The notes beneath the pieces are model-generated. The model had not been told where the DNA came from and made no database searches. It was given only the letters and a program-made list of their open reading frames with translations. Shown here piece after piece: positions 50,831 to 61,738 of a stretch of DNA of 64,000 nucleotides (the first letter of the stretch is position 1; the number at the start of each line of letters is the position of its first letter). Origin of the DNA: Oscillospiraceae bacterium (GTDB lineage Bacteria; Bacillota; Clostridia; Oscillospirales; Acutalibacteraceae); NCBI GenBank assembly GCA_029012445.1, contig JAQXMC010000023.1, forward strand, positions 124,001 through 188,000. The letters are read 5' to 3'. A program made the position numbers and the translations under genes.

Positions 50831-52135
50831 ATGGAAACACAGACAACAACAAAAGAAAAGAAACAAAAGGTCAAGGGCAAAAAGGGCAAAATCGCACTTA
50901 AAGTCATAGGAATAATTCTCGCCGTTCTGGTTCTGTTTATCGGAGTGACGACGATTATAACCGTTGTCGGCGATAAAGCTAACATAAAGAAAGCGAATTC
51001 CTTTGAGACGGTCGTCAAGGCCGACACACTCGTTCCCGAAAAGGATGAAAACGGATACTGGACCTTCACTACCGACAGAGATTTCAAAGTGCTTCAGCTG
51101 ACCGATATTCACATCGGCGGCGGCTGGATGAGCCTTAAAAAGGACTCTATGGCGCTCAATGCCGTTGCGGCTATGGTCACGACCGAAAAGCCGGATCTTA
51201 TTATCGTGACCGGCGATATCTCATATCCCGTTCCTTTCCAGGCGGGCACCTTCAACAACCTTTCCTCAGCCAGAATATTTGCTTCTCTGATGGAAAAGCT
51301 CGGCGTTTACTGGACGCTTTGCTTCGGCAACCACGACACGGAGCTTTACAGCTATTATTCAAGAGAAGATATTTCCGACTTTTATGAGAACAGCGGCTTT
51401 AAATACTGCCTGTTCCAAAAGGGACCGGATGATGTTGACGGCTTCGGAAACCAGGTCATCAATGTGAAAAATTCCAAGGGAATAATCACTCAGTCGCTCT
51501 ATCTGTTTGACAGTCACTCCTACACCGACGGCGACTTTCTCGGAGCTATGTGGAAATACGATAACATTCACGAAAACCAGGTTCAGTGGTATAAAAAGGA
51601 TGTTATAGCTCTCAACGAGCAGAATAATGAGACATATTCGAAGCTCGGAATGGATCAGAAGTCTGACATTAAATCGGCGGCGTTTTTCCATATTCCGCTC
51701 ACAGAGCAGAGAGACGCATGGTATGAATATATGAACAACGGCTTTAAGGACACTGAAAATGTCAAGCTCATTTACGGTACTGCCGGCGAGAGCAAAAAGG
51801 TCGTTTACTGCGGTATGGGCGAGGACGATCTTTTTGAGACGATGCAGGAGCTTGGCTCAACAAAGGCTGTTTTCTGCGGTCATGACCACAAAAATAATTT
51901 TTCTCTCGAATATAAGGGAATAAGGCTTACCTACGGAATGAGCGTCGACTATCTCGCTTATCCCGGCATATATAAGCTCGGCGCTCAGAGAGGCTGCACA
52001 ACGATCACTTTTTCTCCCGACGGCTCGTTCGACTGCGCAAATCAGAGCTATTATCAGGATAAATATGTTTCACTTTATGATAAGGAACAGGTCACAATGC
52101 AGGAGGTAATCCTCACAAAGCCCGAAGAAGAATAA
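50831..52135 (+). CDS. Membrane-anchored calcineurin-like metallophosphoesterase
   Basis: A 434-residue protein. A lysine-rich N-terminus is followed by one membrane helix (about 20-45). The phosphoesterase domain has FKVLQLTDIHIGGG (D-x-H), LIIVTGDISYP (GD), CFGNHDTE (GNHD), a later FHIPL histidine and FCGHDHKNNF (GHxH). All dinuclear-metal ligands are present. The catalytic domain would face outward. The substrate is unknown; relatives act on phosphodiesters or envelope phospho-groups. The ribosome site is unclear, because AAAGGAG is 23 bases from the ATG, but there is no nearer alternative. Confidence 0.88.
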   Translation: METQTTTKEKKQKVKGKKGKIALKVIGIILAVLVLFIGVTTIITVVGDKANIKKANSFETVVKADTLVPEKDENGYWTFTTDRDFKVLQLTDIHIGGGWMSLKKDSMALNAVAAMVTTEKPDLIIVTGDISYPVPFQAGTFNNLSSARIFASLMEKLGVYWTLCFGNHDTELYSYYSREDISDFYENSGFKYCLFQKGPDDVDGFGNQVINVKNSKGIITQSLYLFDSHSYTDGDFLGAMWKYDNIHENQVQWYKKDVIALNEQNNETYSKLGMDQKSDIKSAAFFHIPLTEQRDAWYEYMNNGFKDTENVKLIYGTAGESKKVVYCGMGEDDLFETMQELGSTKAVFCGHDHKNNFSLEYKGIRLTYGMSVDYLAYPGIYKLGAQRGCTTITFSPDGSFDCANQSYYQDKYVSLYDKEQVTMQEVILTKPEEE

Positions 52136-52211
52136 ACGATAATTAAGCGGCCGGCGCGCCCTTCAGGGGCGGCGCCGGCGATATCATTTCCGCTATGTGT
52201 TATAATCATAG

Positions 52212-52251
52212 AAAACAGGCCATACTTCACAAAGAAGCATGACCTGCTTTT
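52212..52251. terminator. Bidirectional terminator between convergent genes
   Basis: AAAACAGGCCATACTTC (52212-52228) pairs with GAAGCATGACCTGCTTTT with few mismatches and gives T-runs both ways. A GC-rich stem (CCGGCGC / GCGCCGG, about 52150-52178) precedes it. Confidence 0.75.
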
Positions 52252-52282
52252 AATATTATCCGCTTTATTTCGCGGGCTCTTT

Positions 52283-53372
52283 TTACGCTTCTGCGGTAAT
52301 TTCCGCCGGAGGCTCGGCGGCTTTCTTTTTCCGGCCGTATATAAGAGAATCAGTTTTTTCCATAAGAGCGTCAAATATGACGGCTATAACTATTGTCGAA
52401 ACGAAGCTGATCAATAAAAACGCATATTTGTGCGATTCGTTCAGACCGAAATACTGCAGTGTGTTCATCGGCAGCCTCTGAAGAATATAAATGCTGAAAA
52501 CATGATGGCCAAACCAGTCGAGAATACTGTTCTGAATTTTGACTTTCATTGTGATAAAAAGAACAAGGAAAGCGGCAAAAATCGCCCAGAGCGTATAGAA
52601 TATAACAGATTTTTCTCTGACAGTTCCGAAATAATAGAACAGACCGAAAACAACTCCCGTGCCGAGAACCCATATAATGTCGTTCTTGAGAAAAATTTTG
52701 TCGAAATAAGGCTTGACGAGCGAGAAGAACATACCGGCGGGGAAGCACATCATTGTGTTATAGCAGTAAGTAGGCATACCCATTCTGCGCTCGAAGAGAA
52801 TAAATCCGAAAGCCAGAAGCGAGGTCAGAACAGCCGCGGCGAACTTTGATTTTCTGAAAATAATGAATGAATGATATGAACATGGCAATATAAAACACAA
52901 AGGACACAAGCATATACCAGTTGCTGTTGCCGATGCTGCTCCAGCCTGTGTAGGCAAGGAGCGTCTTGGATACAGGCAGCTTCCTGCCGAAAATGAGATT
53001 CCATATAACGAACAGAGTGACAGCTATCGCGAAATGATACCAGATTCTGAAAAACCTCTTTGCGGGAATACTTTTGACATAATCCGAGCCTTTCTTTTTT
53101 ATTGACTCCGTCATGCCGTAGCCCGAATAGAACAAAAAGGTAACGACAATAAGCTGTCCGAGATATCTGTTCAGGGTGACGAAGGGGGACGACAGAGCAT
53201 CGTCAAGACTTAAATACTGAGCCGCATGTCTGAAAAACACCAGAATAACAAAAATTCCGTTTATAGAGGTTGTCTGTTTCCGACCGCAGTAATCGGAGTA
53301 AAACTCGTTTTTATCCGCCTGCTGAATACCGACGAAAATGACAGCAATGAGAATGAAAATAAAAATCAGCAT
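52283..53372 (-). pseudogene. Acyltransferase-3 family membrane protein, frameshifted by a tetranucleotide repeat
   Basis: Two overlapping minus-strand frames (53372 down to 52758, and 52957 down to 52283) together make one OafA-like acyltransferase of about 361 residues. The N-terminal part has FVILVFFRHAAQYLS and FLFYSGYGMTESIKKKG. The C-terminal part has MCFPAGMFFSLVKPY and FSIYILQRLPMNTL. The frame breaks at a (CATT)3 tract (plus strand AATGAATGAATG, 52862-52873). Removing one 4-base unit joins FYIAMFISFI directly to IFRKSKFAAAVL in frame. With one unit removed the total length is divisible by three. It is a broken or switched-off allele, or a sequencing error. ATG at 53372 has GGGAG upstream. 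Confidence 0.85.
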
Positions 53373-53404
53373 ATATGACTCCCCAAGGTTTATTTTACCA
53401 AGAA

Positions 53405-53433
53405 AGTATACAATATATCAATGATTTTTTCAA
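53405..53433 (-). promoter_or_regulatory. Promoter for the acyltransferase gene
   Basis: On the minus strand TTGAAA (53433-53428), 17 bases, TATACT (53410-53405). Confidence 0.65.
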
Positions 53434-53485
53434 GTGAATAATAAAACAAAATGTCAAATAATTCAAACAAATGTTCTTTTTGCTA

Positions 53486-53514
53486 TTTACATTTAAAATC
53501 GTATTTGCTATAAT
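53486..53514 (+). promoter_or_regulatory. Extended -10 promoter for uvrBA
   Basis: TTTACA at 53486-53491, 17 bases, TATAAT at 53509-53514 with TGC before it. No SOS-type operator was recognised nearby. Confidence 0.75.
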
Positions 53515-53548
53515 CAATGGGTAAATTTTTGCGAACGGAGTGAGATTT

Positions 53549-55501
53549 TTGGATAAATTCAAGCTTGTTTCCTCCTATCGGCCGACGGGGGATCAGCCTG
53601 AAGCGATAGCAGCGCTTGTCGACGGCGTGAACAGAGGCTGCAATGAGCAGATTTTGCTCGGCGTCACCGGCTCCGGAAAGACATTCACCATGGCCAATGT
53701 TATCGAGAAGCTGAACAGACCGACTCTCGTGCTGGCGCACAACAAGACGCTTGCCGCTCAGCTTTGCTCCGAATTCAAAGAGTTTTTTCCCGAAAATTCA
53801 GTCGAATACTTCGTTTCATATTATGATTATTACCAGCCCGAGGCCTACATTCCCACGACGGACACATATATCGAAAAGGACTCGGCCGTGAACGATGAGA
53901 TCGACAAGCTGCGCCACTCCGCGACCTCTGCGCTTTCCGAACGCCGGGATGTCATAATCGTTGCCAGCGTTTCCTGCATATATTCTCTCGGCGACCCGAT
54001 AGATTACAGAAGCATGGTCATTTCACTGCGCCGGGGAATGGAAAAATCGAGAGAGGAGCTCATCGAAAAGCTGGTCGAGATACAATACGACCGCAACGAT
54101 GTGAATTTCACAAGAAACAAATTCAGAGTACGGGGCGATACCGTTGAGATATTTCCCGTGTACTCGAACGATAATGCGATAAGAGTCGAGTTTTTCGGCG
54201 ACGAGATCGACAGGATAAGCGAAATAAACGCGCTGACCGGCGAGGTCAGAGGAACGCTGTCTCATGTTGCGATATATCCTGCGTCGCACTATGTCGTGTC
54301 GCCCGAAAAAATGGAAAGAGCATTGAAAGAAATAAAAGAGGAGGCCGACGCCCGCTATAACGAGTTTGTTTCTCAGGGGAAGCTTCTCGAAGCGGAGAGA
54401 ATAAAGCAGAGAACGGCCTATGATATTGAGATGCTCAGAGAGACGGGCTTCTGCAAGGGAATAGAAAACTATTCGCGCATAATGTCCGGCAGAAAGCCGG
54501 GCGAAGCGCCGTTCACGCTTCTTGACTATTTTCCCGATGACTTTATACTTTTTGTCGATGAATCCCATGTTACCTTGCCTCAGGTCAGGGCAATGTATGC
54601 GGGCGACAAAGCGAGAAAGGACAGTCTCATAGAATTCGGCTTCAGGCTTCCGTCGGCTTATGACAACAGACCGCTGACATTTGATGAGTTTTATCAGAAA
54701 ACGCATCAGAAAATATTTGTCAGCGCAACGCCCGGACCGTTTGAAAAAGAGATGAGTCAGAACACGGTTGAACAGGTCATCAGACCGACAGGACTTCTCG
54801 ATCCTGAGATAATCGTTAAGCCGACCGACGGTCAGATAGACGATCTTGTGTCGGAAATAAATATCAGAAGCGACAAAGGCGAAAGGACTCTCGTCACGAC
54901 GCTGACCAAAAAGATGGCCGAAGATCTCACTGCATATATGGAAAATCTCGGAATAAAGGTCAGATATATGCACTATGATATAGACACAATAGAAAGAATG
55001 GAAATAATCCGCGATCTCAGACTCGGCAAATTCGATGTTCTCGTCGGAATCAACCTTCTGCGTGAGGGACTTGATATACCGGAGGTTTCGCTTGTCGCAA
55101 TACTCGACGCAGACAAAGAGGGCTTTCTCAGAAGCGAGACTTCACTTGTCCAGACAATAGGCAGAGCCGCAAGAAACGCAGACGGTCAGGTCATAATGTA
55201 CGCCGACGAGGTAACGGCTTCAATGGAGAGAGCGATAAGCGAAACAAACCGCAGACGGCAGATGCAGATGAAATACAACGAGGAACACGGCATAGTGCCG
55301 AAAACCATCAAAAAAGATGTTCACGAGATCCTTGAGATAACGACGCATGACGACGGCGAAACCGACGAAAAATATATGACAAAGCGAGAAAAAGAGGCAC
55401 TCATAGATAAGCTGAGCAAGGAAATGAAGTCTGCCGCCAAGATGCTTGAGTTTGAATATGCGGCGTATCTGAGAGACAGGATAGAAAAGCTGAGAGGTTA
55501 G
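53549..55501 (+). CDS. uvrB: Excinuclease ABC subunit B
   Basis: The damage-verifying helicase-like subunit of nucleotide excision repair. Walker [15 protein letters not shown] is near residue 39. The beta-hairpin region [12 protein letters not shown] is near 92. DESHVTLPQ (Walker B type) is near 338. The helicase C domain has [14 protein letters not shown] and QTIGRAARN. The UVR domain closes the 650-residue protein ([22 protein letters not shown]). The start is TTG at 53549, eight bases after CGGAG, giving the family N-terminus; the GTG at 53540 is in the ribosome site. It is in an operon with uvrA. Confidence 0.97.
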   Translation: MDKFKLVSSYRPTGDQPEAIAALVDGVNRGCNEQILLGVTGSGKTFTMANVIEKLNRPTLVLAHNKTLAAQLCSEFKEFFPENSVEYFVSYYDYYQPEAYIPTTDTYIEKDSAVNDEIDKLRHSATSALSERRDVIIVASVSCIYSLGDPIDYRSMVISLRRGMEKSREELIEKLVEIQYDRNDVNFTRNKFRVRGDTVEIFPVYSNDNAIRVEFFGDEIDRISEINALTGEVRGTLSHVAIYPASHYVVSPEKMERALKEIKEEADARYNEFVSQGKLLEAERIKQRTAYDIEMLRETGFCKGIENYSRIMSGRKPGEAPFTLLDYFPDDFILFVDESHVTLPQVRAMYAGDKARKDSLIEFGFRLPSAYDNRPLTFDEFYQKTHQKIFVSATPGPFEKEMSQNTVEQVIRPTGLLDPEIIVKPTDGQIDDLVSEINIRSDKGERTLVTTLTKKMAEDLTAYMENLGIKVRYMHYDIDTIERMEIIRDLRLGKFDVLVGINLLREGLDIPEVSLVAILDADKEGFLRSETSLVQTIGRAARNADGQVIMYADEVTASMERAISETNRRRQMQMKYNEEHGIVPKTIKKDVHEILEITTHDDGETDEKYMTKREKEALIDKLSKEMKSAAKMLEFEYAAYLRDRIEKLRG

Positions 55502-55504
55502 AAA

Positions 55505-58336
55505 ATGTCACAGAAAGAAATAATTGTCAAAGGCGCGAGAGAACACAATCTGAAAAATGTGAATGTTACGGTTCCGAGAGACAAGTTCGTGGTTTTCACG
55601 GGACTTTCCGGCTCGGGAAAGTCGTCGCTTGCGTTCGACACGATATACGCCGAGGGGCAGCGCCGTTATGTTGAGTCGCTGTCGTCCTATGCCCGCCAGT
55701 TTCTGGGCCAGATGGAAAAGCCGGACCTTGACAGCATCGAGGGTATTTCCCCGGCAATATCAATTGACCAGAAAACAACGAGCAAAAATCCGCGCTCGAC
55801 TGTTGGAACCATAACGGAGATATATGATTATCTGCGTCTGCTTTATGCCCGCGTCGGTGTGCCTCACTGCCCGGTCTGCGGCAAGGAGATCAAAAGACAG
55901 ACCGTTGACGATATTGTGAATAAAGTTGCGGAGCTTGAAGACGGAACAAAAATTCAGATAATGGCGCCGATAGCGAGAGGAAAAAAGGGCGAATATGTCA
56001 AGGAGCTTGACGGGGCAAGAAAATCGGGCTTTGTCAGAGCGAGAGTCGACGGCATTGTTTATGACCTTAGCGAAAAAATAAAGCTGAACAAAAATCAGAA
56101 GCATAACATAGAGATAGTCGTTGACAGGCTCGTTATGAAAAAGGATATCAGGTCGAGACTTGTCGATTCTGTTGAAACGGCTCTGAAGCTCACGGGCGGT
56201 CTCGTTCTGATCGATGTTATCGGCGGCGAGGAGCAGCTGTTTTCACAAAATTACGCCTGCCCGGATCACGGAGTCAGCATGGGCGAGATATCTCCGAGGA
56301 CATTTTCTTTCAACAGCCCGTTCGGCGCCTGCCCGAAATGCTCCGGCCTGGGCATTTATATGAAATTCAGCCCCGAGCTTATAGTTCCCGATGAGCGGCT
56401 TTCCATAAACGAGGGAGCGATAAAGGCCTACGGCTGGCGAAAGACTGACGGCGGAACGATAGCCAATATGTATTATGACGGCTTAGCCGAGAAATACGGT
56501 TTTTCGCTTGACACTCCGTTCTGCGAGCTTTCCGATGAAGCGGTGAACGCTCTGTTCTACGGAACAAACGGCGAAAAAATGAAGCTTCACAGGCTCACAT
56601 CATTCGGCGGGGGAATATATGAGACGGCGTTTGAAGGAATAATAAACAATCTTGAAAGGCGATATAAAGAGACGACGAGCGAGGTGTCAAGAGCCGAGCT
56701 TGAGTCGCTGATGAGCGTCAACGAATGCCCCGAATGCGGCGGCGCAAGACTCAGCCGCGAGGCGCTGAGCGTGACTGTGAACGGCAAAAATATTCATGAG
56801 GTCTGCAAAATGAGCGTCAGCGACGAGATAAAGTTCTTTTCAGCGCTTGAGGACTCGCTCACTCCGACTCAGAATCTGATTGCAAAACCTATACTCAAAG
56901 AGATCAGGGAAAGGCTGAGCTTTCTTGAAAGCGTCGGCTTGAGCTATCTTTCGCTTTCTCGCTCGTCCGGCTCGCTTTCCGGCGGCGAGAGCCAGAGAAT
57001 ACGCCTTGCGACTCAGATAGGCTCGTCGCTTATGGGCGTTCTTTATGTTCTTGATGAGCCGAGCATAGGTCTGCACCAGAAGGATAACGCCAGACTGCTC
57101 GAAACGCTGAAGCATCTGCGTGATATCGGCAACACGCTGATAGTCGTTGAGCATGACGAAGAAACGATGTATGCGGCGGATTATATCGTCGATATAGGCC
57201 CCGGAGCTGGAATCCACGGCGGCGAGGTCGTCTGCGCCGGAACGGTCGAGGATATCAAAAACTGCGAAAGGTCAATAACCGGGCAGTATTTAAGCGGCAG
57301 AAAAAAGATACCCGTACCGGAGAAAAGAAGAAAAGGCAACGGAAAATTCCTCGAGATATTCGGCGCCCGGCAGAACAATCTGAAAAATATCAATGTGAAG
57401 ATACCGCTCGGCGAATTTGTCTGTGTGACGGGCGTTTCCGGCTCGGGAAAGTCCTCGCTTGTCAATGAAATTCTGTTCAAGGAACTGTCGAATAAGCTCA
57501 ATCATTCGCGAAAGGTGTCGGGCAGCTTCGACGGCATGGCAGGCGTTGAAAATCTTGACAAGATAATCAGCATCGATCAGTCTCCGATCGGCAGAACTCC
57601 GCGCTCGAATCCCGCTACCTATACGGGCGTTTTCAACGATATCCGCGAGCTTTTCGCCTCAACTCAGGACGCCAAGGCGCACGGCTATAATGCCGGCAGA
57701 TTTTCATTCAATGTCAAGGGCGGCAGGTGTGAAGCCTGCCAGGGAGACGGTATTGTCAAGATAAAAATGCACTTTTTATCGGATATCTATGTCCCCTGCG
57801 AGGTCTGCGGAGGAAAAAGATATAACAGCGAGACGCTCAGCGTCAAATATAAGGGAAAATCCATATATGATGTTCTCGAAATGACAATCGAAGAGGGCAT
57901 GAACTTCTTTTCGGCTGTTCCGAAGATATATAACAAGCTCAGAACGCTTTATGATGTCGGTCTCGGCTATGTCAAGATAGGTCAGCCGGCGACCACTCTT
58001 TCGGGCGGCGAAGCGCAGAGAGTGAAGCTTTCGACCGAGCTTTCAAGAAGAGCAACGGGCAGAACGATATATATTCTCGACGAGCCGACAACGGGACTTC
58101 ACACAGCCGATGTTCACCGCCTTATAGATGTTCTTCAGACTCTTGTCGACTCAGGCAACAGCGTTGTCGTCATCGAACACAACCTCGATGTGATAAAGAC
58201 GGCGGACTATATCATAGATCTCGGACCCGACGGCGGCGACGGCGGCGGAAATATTGTCGCTGAGGGTACGCCCGAGCAGGTTGCGCAGGTCAGCGGGTCC
58301 TACACAGGTCAATATCTGAAGAAAATTCTGAAATAA
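55505..58336 (+). CDS. uvrA: Excinuclease ABC subunit A
   Basis: A 943-residue damage-recognition ATPase with two ABC-type domains. Walker A motifs are [13 protein letters not shown] near residue 31 and [13 protein letters not shown] near 645. Zinc-binding cysteine sets are CPECGG and [17 protein letters not shown]. The two signature motifs are [11 protein letters not shown] and [11 protein letters not shown], followed by [11 protein letters not shown] and [10 protein letters not shown]. Everything is intact. Three bases separate it from uvrB. Confidence 0.98.
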   Translation: MSQKEIIVKGAREHNLKNVNVTVPRDKFVVFTGLSGSGKSSLAFDTIYAEGQRRYVESLSSYARQFLGQMEKPDLDSIEGISPAISIDQKTTSKNPRSTVGTITEIYDYLRLLYARVGVPHCPVCGKEIKRQTVDDIVNKVAELEDGTKIQIMAPIARGKKGEYVKELDGARKSGFVRARVDGIVYDLSEKIKLNKNQKHNIEIVVDRLVMKKDIRSRLVDSVETALKLTGGLVLIDVIGGEEQLFSQNYACPDHGVSMGEISPRTFSFNSPFGACPKCSGLGIYMKFSPELIVPDERLSINEGAIKAYGWRKTDGGTIANMYYDGLAEKYGFSLDTPFCELSDEAVNALFYGTNGEKMKLHRLTSFGGGIYETAFEGIINNLERRYKETTSEVSRAELESLMSVNECPECGGARLSREALSVTVNGKNIHEVCKMSVSDEIKFFSALEDSLTPTQNLIAKPILKEIRERLSFLESVGLSYLSLSRSSGSLSGGESQRIRLATQIGSSLMGVLYVLDEPSIGLHQKDNARLLETLKHLRDIGNTLIVVEHDEETMYAADYIVDIGPGAGIHGGEVVCAGTVEDIKNCERSITGQYLSGRKKIPVPEKRRKGNGKFLEIFGARQNNLKNINVKIPLGEFVCVTGVSGSGKSSLVNEILFKELSNKLNHSRKVSGSFDGMAGVENLDKIISIDQSPIGRTPRSNPATYTGVFNDIRELFASTQDAKAHGYNAGRFSFNVKGGRCEACQGDGIVKIKMHFLSDIYVPCEVCGGKRYNSETLSVKYKGKSIYDVLEMTIEEGMNFFSAVPKIYNKLRTLYDVGLGYVKIGQPATTLSGGEAQRVKLSTELSRRATGRTIYILDEPTTGLHTADVHRLIDVLQTLVDSGNSVVVIEHNLDVIKTADYIIDLGPDGGDGGGNIVAEGTPEQVAQVSGSYTGQYLKKILK

Positions 58337-58369
58337 TTCCGGGGCGGCGAAAATAATGCGCTCCGGCGG

Positions 58370-58398
58370 TTGACATTTTTGACAACTGAGAGTAAAAT
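58370..58398 (+). promoter_or_regulatory. Promoter for the T-box alaS transcript
   Basis: TTGACA at 58370-58375, 17 bases, TAAAAT at 58393-58398. Confidence 0.8.
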
Positions 58399-58419
58399 AT
58401 ATCTGTTGTGAATATTCAT

Positions 58420-58636
58420 GCTTTGACGGAGAATGACCGTTGCCTTAACCTCAAAAGAGAGAGAAGCACAGGGCTGAGATGCTTCTTTGAGCGAGACGCG
58501 GTCTGCCGCTCCCGAGCAACCGGGTGAAAGTCCGGCGCAATTCTGCGATAAAGATAACGAGTGGTGCATAGCACAATTTGGGTGGTACCGCGGAGATAAT
58601 GCTTCGTCCCTGTTATCGGGGGCGGAGCTTAATTTT
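58420..58636 (+). ncRNA. T-box riboswitch upstream of alaS
   Basis: The conserved T-box GGGTGGTACCGCGG lies at 58580-58593. Its TGGT can pair with the ACCA end of uncharged tRNA-Ala (discriminator A). The AGAGAG and GGTGAAAG elements of Stem I are at about 58455-58462 and 58523-58530. The terminator stem GCTTCGTCCCTG (58601-58612) / CGGGGGCGGAGC (58617-58628) is followed by TTAATTTTT. Uncharged tRNA-Ala should favour the antiterminator. Several GCG/GCA triplets could be the specifier, and I do not assign it. The 5' edge is approximate. Confidence 0.92.
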
Positions 58637-58681
58637 TATCGCAGATTAACTTTAAAAATCCAATCGAAAGGAATACAGATC

Positions 58682-61321
58682 ATGGAATTTATGAAACTCA
58701 ACGACATCCGCGAGAAATATCTGGAGTTCTTCGAAAGCAAGGGGCATCTTCGTCTGCCGAGCTTTTCGCTCGTCCCGCAGGACGACAAGAGCCTTCTTCT
58801 GATAAACGCAGGTATGGCTCCGATGAAAAAGTACTTCACCGGCGAGGTCACTCCGCCAAGCAAGCGCGTGACGACTTGCCAGAAATGTATTCGTACTCCC
58901 GACATCGAGCGGGTGGGAATTACCGCAAGACACGGAACATATTTTGAAATGCTCGGCAACTTCTCGTTCGGCGACTATTTCAAAAAAGAGGCTACGGCCT
59001 GGGCTTGGGAGTTTTTCACCGAGGTTCTGAAGATTCCCGAGGATAAGCTCTGGGTATCGATATATAAAGACGACGACGAGACATTCGATATCTGGACAAA
59101 GCTCGTCGGCGTTCCGGCCGAAAGAATAGTCAGACTCGGCAAGGAGGATAACTTCTGGGAGCACGGCGCCGGTCCCTGCGGTCCCTGCTCCGAGATATAT
59201 TTCGACAGAGGCGAAAAATACGGCTGCGGCTCGCCGACCTGCGGAGTCGGCTGCGACTGCGACAGATACACAGAGATATGGAATCTTGTCTTCACTCAGT
59301 TCAATAACGACGGAAACGGAAACTACACAAGGCTTAAAAGCTGCAATATAGACACCGGAATGGGGCTTGAAAGACTGGCCTGCGTTATGCAGGGCGTCGA
59401 CAACCTTTTCGAGGTCGACACCGTCAGAAATATCATGAAGAAGGTTATTGATATTTCAGGTGTTAAATATCGCGAAAGCGAAAAAAGCGATATTTCTCTC
59501 AGAGTAATAACCGACCACATAAGAAGCTCAACCTTTATGATAGGCGACGGCGTCATGCCGTCCAACGAGGGCCGGGGCTATGTTCTTCGCAGACTTCTCA
59601 GAAGAGCCGCCAGACACGGCAAGCTTCTCGGCATAAACGAGCCGTTCTTATATCAGGTATGCGGTACCGTCATCGACGAAAACGAGAGCGCATATCCCAA
59701 CCTCAGAGAAAAGCAGGAGCTTATAACCAAGGTCATCAGAGCCGAGGAGGAAAACTTCGCCAGAACTATTGACAACGGACTCAATATGCTCAACACAATA
59801 ATCGCCGACCGCAAATCGGGCGTACTCAGCGGAGCGGACGCCTTCAAGCTTCAGGACACCTTCGGCTTCCCGATAGATCTGACCAAGGAGCTGCTGAGCG
59901 AAAAAGGAATGACCGTTGACGAGGAGGAGTTCAGGCGCATTTCTCTTGAGAGCAGAAAGGCCGCAAGAGCCGCAAGAAAGGACGCAGGCGCAGAGGCATG
60001 GAAAGGCACTGCGACGGTGCTCAGAGATGTTTCACCGACGCTCGCCGAGTGCTATGATAAAATGCAGTCGGAAAGCTCTGTTGCGGCTATCGTCGTTGAC
60101 GGCGAGAGATGCGAATATGTCGGCGCCGGCTGCGAAGCCGTTATAGTTCTGAATAACACACCGTTCTATGCCGAAAGCGGCGGACAGGTCGGCGACAGAG
60201 GCACTGTTTCGACCGACAGCGCTGTCTTTGAGGTTATAAACACGACAAAGACTCAAAGCGGAGTCATACTCCACACCGGCCGCCTGATCTCAGGCGAAAG
60301 CATAGCCGTCGGCGACAAGGTCAGGGCTCATGTCAACGAGGAAAAGCGCCGGGCGACAATGAGAAACCACACTGCCGCTCACCTTTTGCAGGCGGCGCTT
60401 CGCAAGGTGCTCGGCACCCATGTTGAGCAGGCGGGACAGCTCGTCAGCGAGAACGCGGTCCGTTTCGATTTTGTTCATTTTTCGGCAATGACGGCGGATG
60501 AGATTAAAAAGGTCGAAAGGCTCGTGAATGAGGAGATACTTTCGGCTGTCAGAGTTGAAAAGTCCGAGATGCCGATAGAAGAAGCCAAAAAGCTCGGCGC
60601 AATGGCGCTCTTCGGCGAGAAATACGGCGACATAGTCCGGGTTGTCAGAGTCGGCGATTTTTCGATTGAGCTTTGCGGAGGCACTCATGTTGACGACACG
60701 GGCGAGCGCGGTCTGTTCAAGATCGTTTCGGAATCCTCCGTTGCGGCCGGAGTCAGGCGAATAGAGGGCTGCACGGGCTACGGAGTGCTTGACTATCTCG
60801 ACGGCACGCTTGAAACCATGCGAAAAGCGGCGGCTTCTCTTAAAATATCGAATGTTTCCGAGTTCGCGGCAAAGGCCGCCTCGATAGCCGCCGATCTCAA
60901 GGCCAAGGACAGGGAGATTGAAAAGCTGAAAGCCGAGATAGCGAATATCAAGGCGTCGTCCGCACTTTCGGGCGTTATTGATCTCGGCGGTCTGAAGCTT
61001 GTCACGGCATTCCTTGAGGACACGACGCCGGACGAGCTTCGAAAGATGTGCGACATGGTCAGAAGCAGGGGCGACGAGTATATCGGAGTTGTTGCGGGCG
61101 TTCAGAAAGCGAAAGGAACGGGCAACATTTGCGTTGTCTGCGGCAAGGCGGCGATCGAAAGGGGAGCGCACGCCGGCAATATCGCAAGAGAGACGGCTAA
61201 GCTCGCCGGAGGCTCCGGCGGAGGAAAGCCCGACAGCGCAATGGCAGGCGCAAAGGAAACCGATAAGCTTCCGGCGGCTGTTGAAAAAGCGGCTGATATA
61301 ATAAGGTCAATGATTTCATAA
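58682..61321 (+). CDS. alaS: Alanyl-tRNA synthetase
   Basis: An 879-residue class IIc synthetase. The N-terminal catalytic domain has the motif FFESKGHLRLPSFSL and RHGTYFEMLGNFSFGDYF near residue 80. GPCGPCSEI is near 161 and RGYVLRRLLRRA near 300. The editing domain has HTAAHLLQAAL, and CGGTHVDDTG carries zinc-ligand-type Cys/His. The C-terminal DHHA1 domain ends with glycine-rich GGSGGGKPDSAMAG. ATG 58682 is nine bases after GAAAGGA; the open frame before it is T-box leader. It is regulated by tRNA-Ala charging. Confidence 0.98.
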   Translation: MEFMKLNDIREKYLEFFESKGHLRLPSFSLVPQDDKSLLLINAGMAPMKKYFTGEVTPPSKRVTTCQKCIRTPDIERVGITARHGTYFEMLGNFSFGDYFKKEATAWAWEFFTEVLKIPEDKLWVSIYKDDDETFDIWTKLVGVPAERIVRLGKEDNFWEHGAGPCGPCSEIYFDRGEKYGCGSPTCGVGCDCDRYTEIWNLVFTQFNNDGNGNYTRLKSCNIDTGMGLERLACVMQGVDNLFEVDTVRNIMKKVIDISGVKYRESEKSDISLRVITDHIRSSTFMIGDGVMPSNEGRGYVLRRLLRRAARHGKLLGINEPFLYQVCGTVIDENESAYPNLREKQELITKVIRAEEENFARTIDNGLNMLNTIIADRKSGVLSGADAFKLQDTFGFPIDLTKELLSEKGMTVDEEEFRRISLESRKAARAARKDAGAEAWKGTATVLRDVSPTLAECYDKMQSESSVAAIVVDGERCEYVGAGCEAVIVLNNTPFYAESGGQVGDRGTVSTDSAVFEVINTTKTQSGVILHTGRLISGESIAVGDKVRAHVNEEKRRATMRNHTAAHLLQAALRKVLGTHVEQAGQLVSENAVRFDFVHFSAMTADEIKKVERLVNEEILSAVRVEKSEMPIEEAKKLGAMALFGEKYGDIVRVVRVGDFSIELCGGTHVDDTGERGLFKIVSESSVAAGVRRIEGCTGYGVLDYLDGTLETMRKAAASLKISNVSEFAAKAASIAADLKAKDREIEKLKAEIANIKASSALSGVIDLGGLKLVTAFLEDTTPDELRKMCDMVRSRGDEYIGVVAGVQKAKGTGNICVVCGKAAIERGAHAGNIARETAKLAGGSGGGKPDSAMAGAKETDKLPAAVEKAADIIRSMIS

Positions 61322-61346
61322 ATATTTCAGCGAAAGGAGAAACAAA

Positions 61347-61688
61347 ATGGAAGATTGCCTTTTCTGCAAGATAGCGGCGGGAGAGATCCCGTCAACCAAG
61401 GTTTATGAGGATGACAGCGTGTTCGCTTTCAGAGACATAAATCCGCAGGCGCCGACTCATATTCTCGTTATTCCCAAGGAGCATATTGCCAGCGCGGCGG
61501 AGATAGATGAAAGCAACAGCGCCGTTGTGGCTCATATATTTGAGGTAATAGCGAAAATAGCGAAACAGGAGAAGCTCGGCGAGGGCTTCAGAATAGTCAG
61601 CAATATCGGCGAGAGAGGCCAGCAGTCCGTGAAGCACCTGCATTTTCATGTGCTCGGCGGCAGAGATATGACATGGCCTCCGGGCTGA
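61347..61688 (+). CDS. HIT-family (HinT-like) nucleotide hydrolase
   Basis: A 113-residue protein of the histidine triad family. CLFCKIAAGEIPS at the start provides zinc-ligand cysteines. PTHILVIPKEH lies mid-protein, and the catalytic triad is HLHFHVLGG (H-x-H-x-H). HinT-type enzymes hydrolyse adenosine phosphoramidates; the physiological role is unclear. GAAAGGAG precedes ATG, 25 bases after alaS, so it is probably cotranscribed. Confidence 0.94.
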   Translation: MEDCLFCKIAAGEIPSTKVYEDDSVFAFRDINPQAPTHILVIPKEHIASAAEIDESNSAVVAHIFEVIAKIAKQEKLGEGFRIVSNIGERGQQSVKHLHFHVLGGRDMTWPPG

Positions 61689-61738
61689 TCCGAACAGAAA
61701 AAATAAAGAAATTAAAATCAATTCAGGAGGAAAACAAA

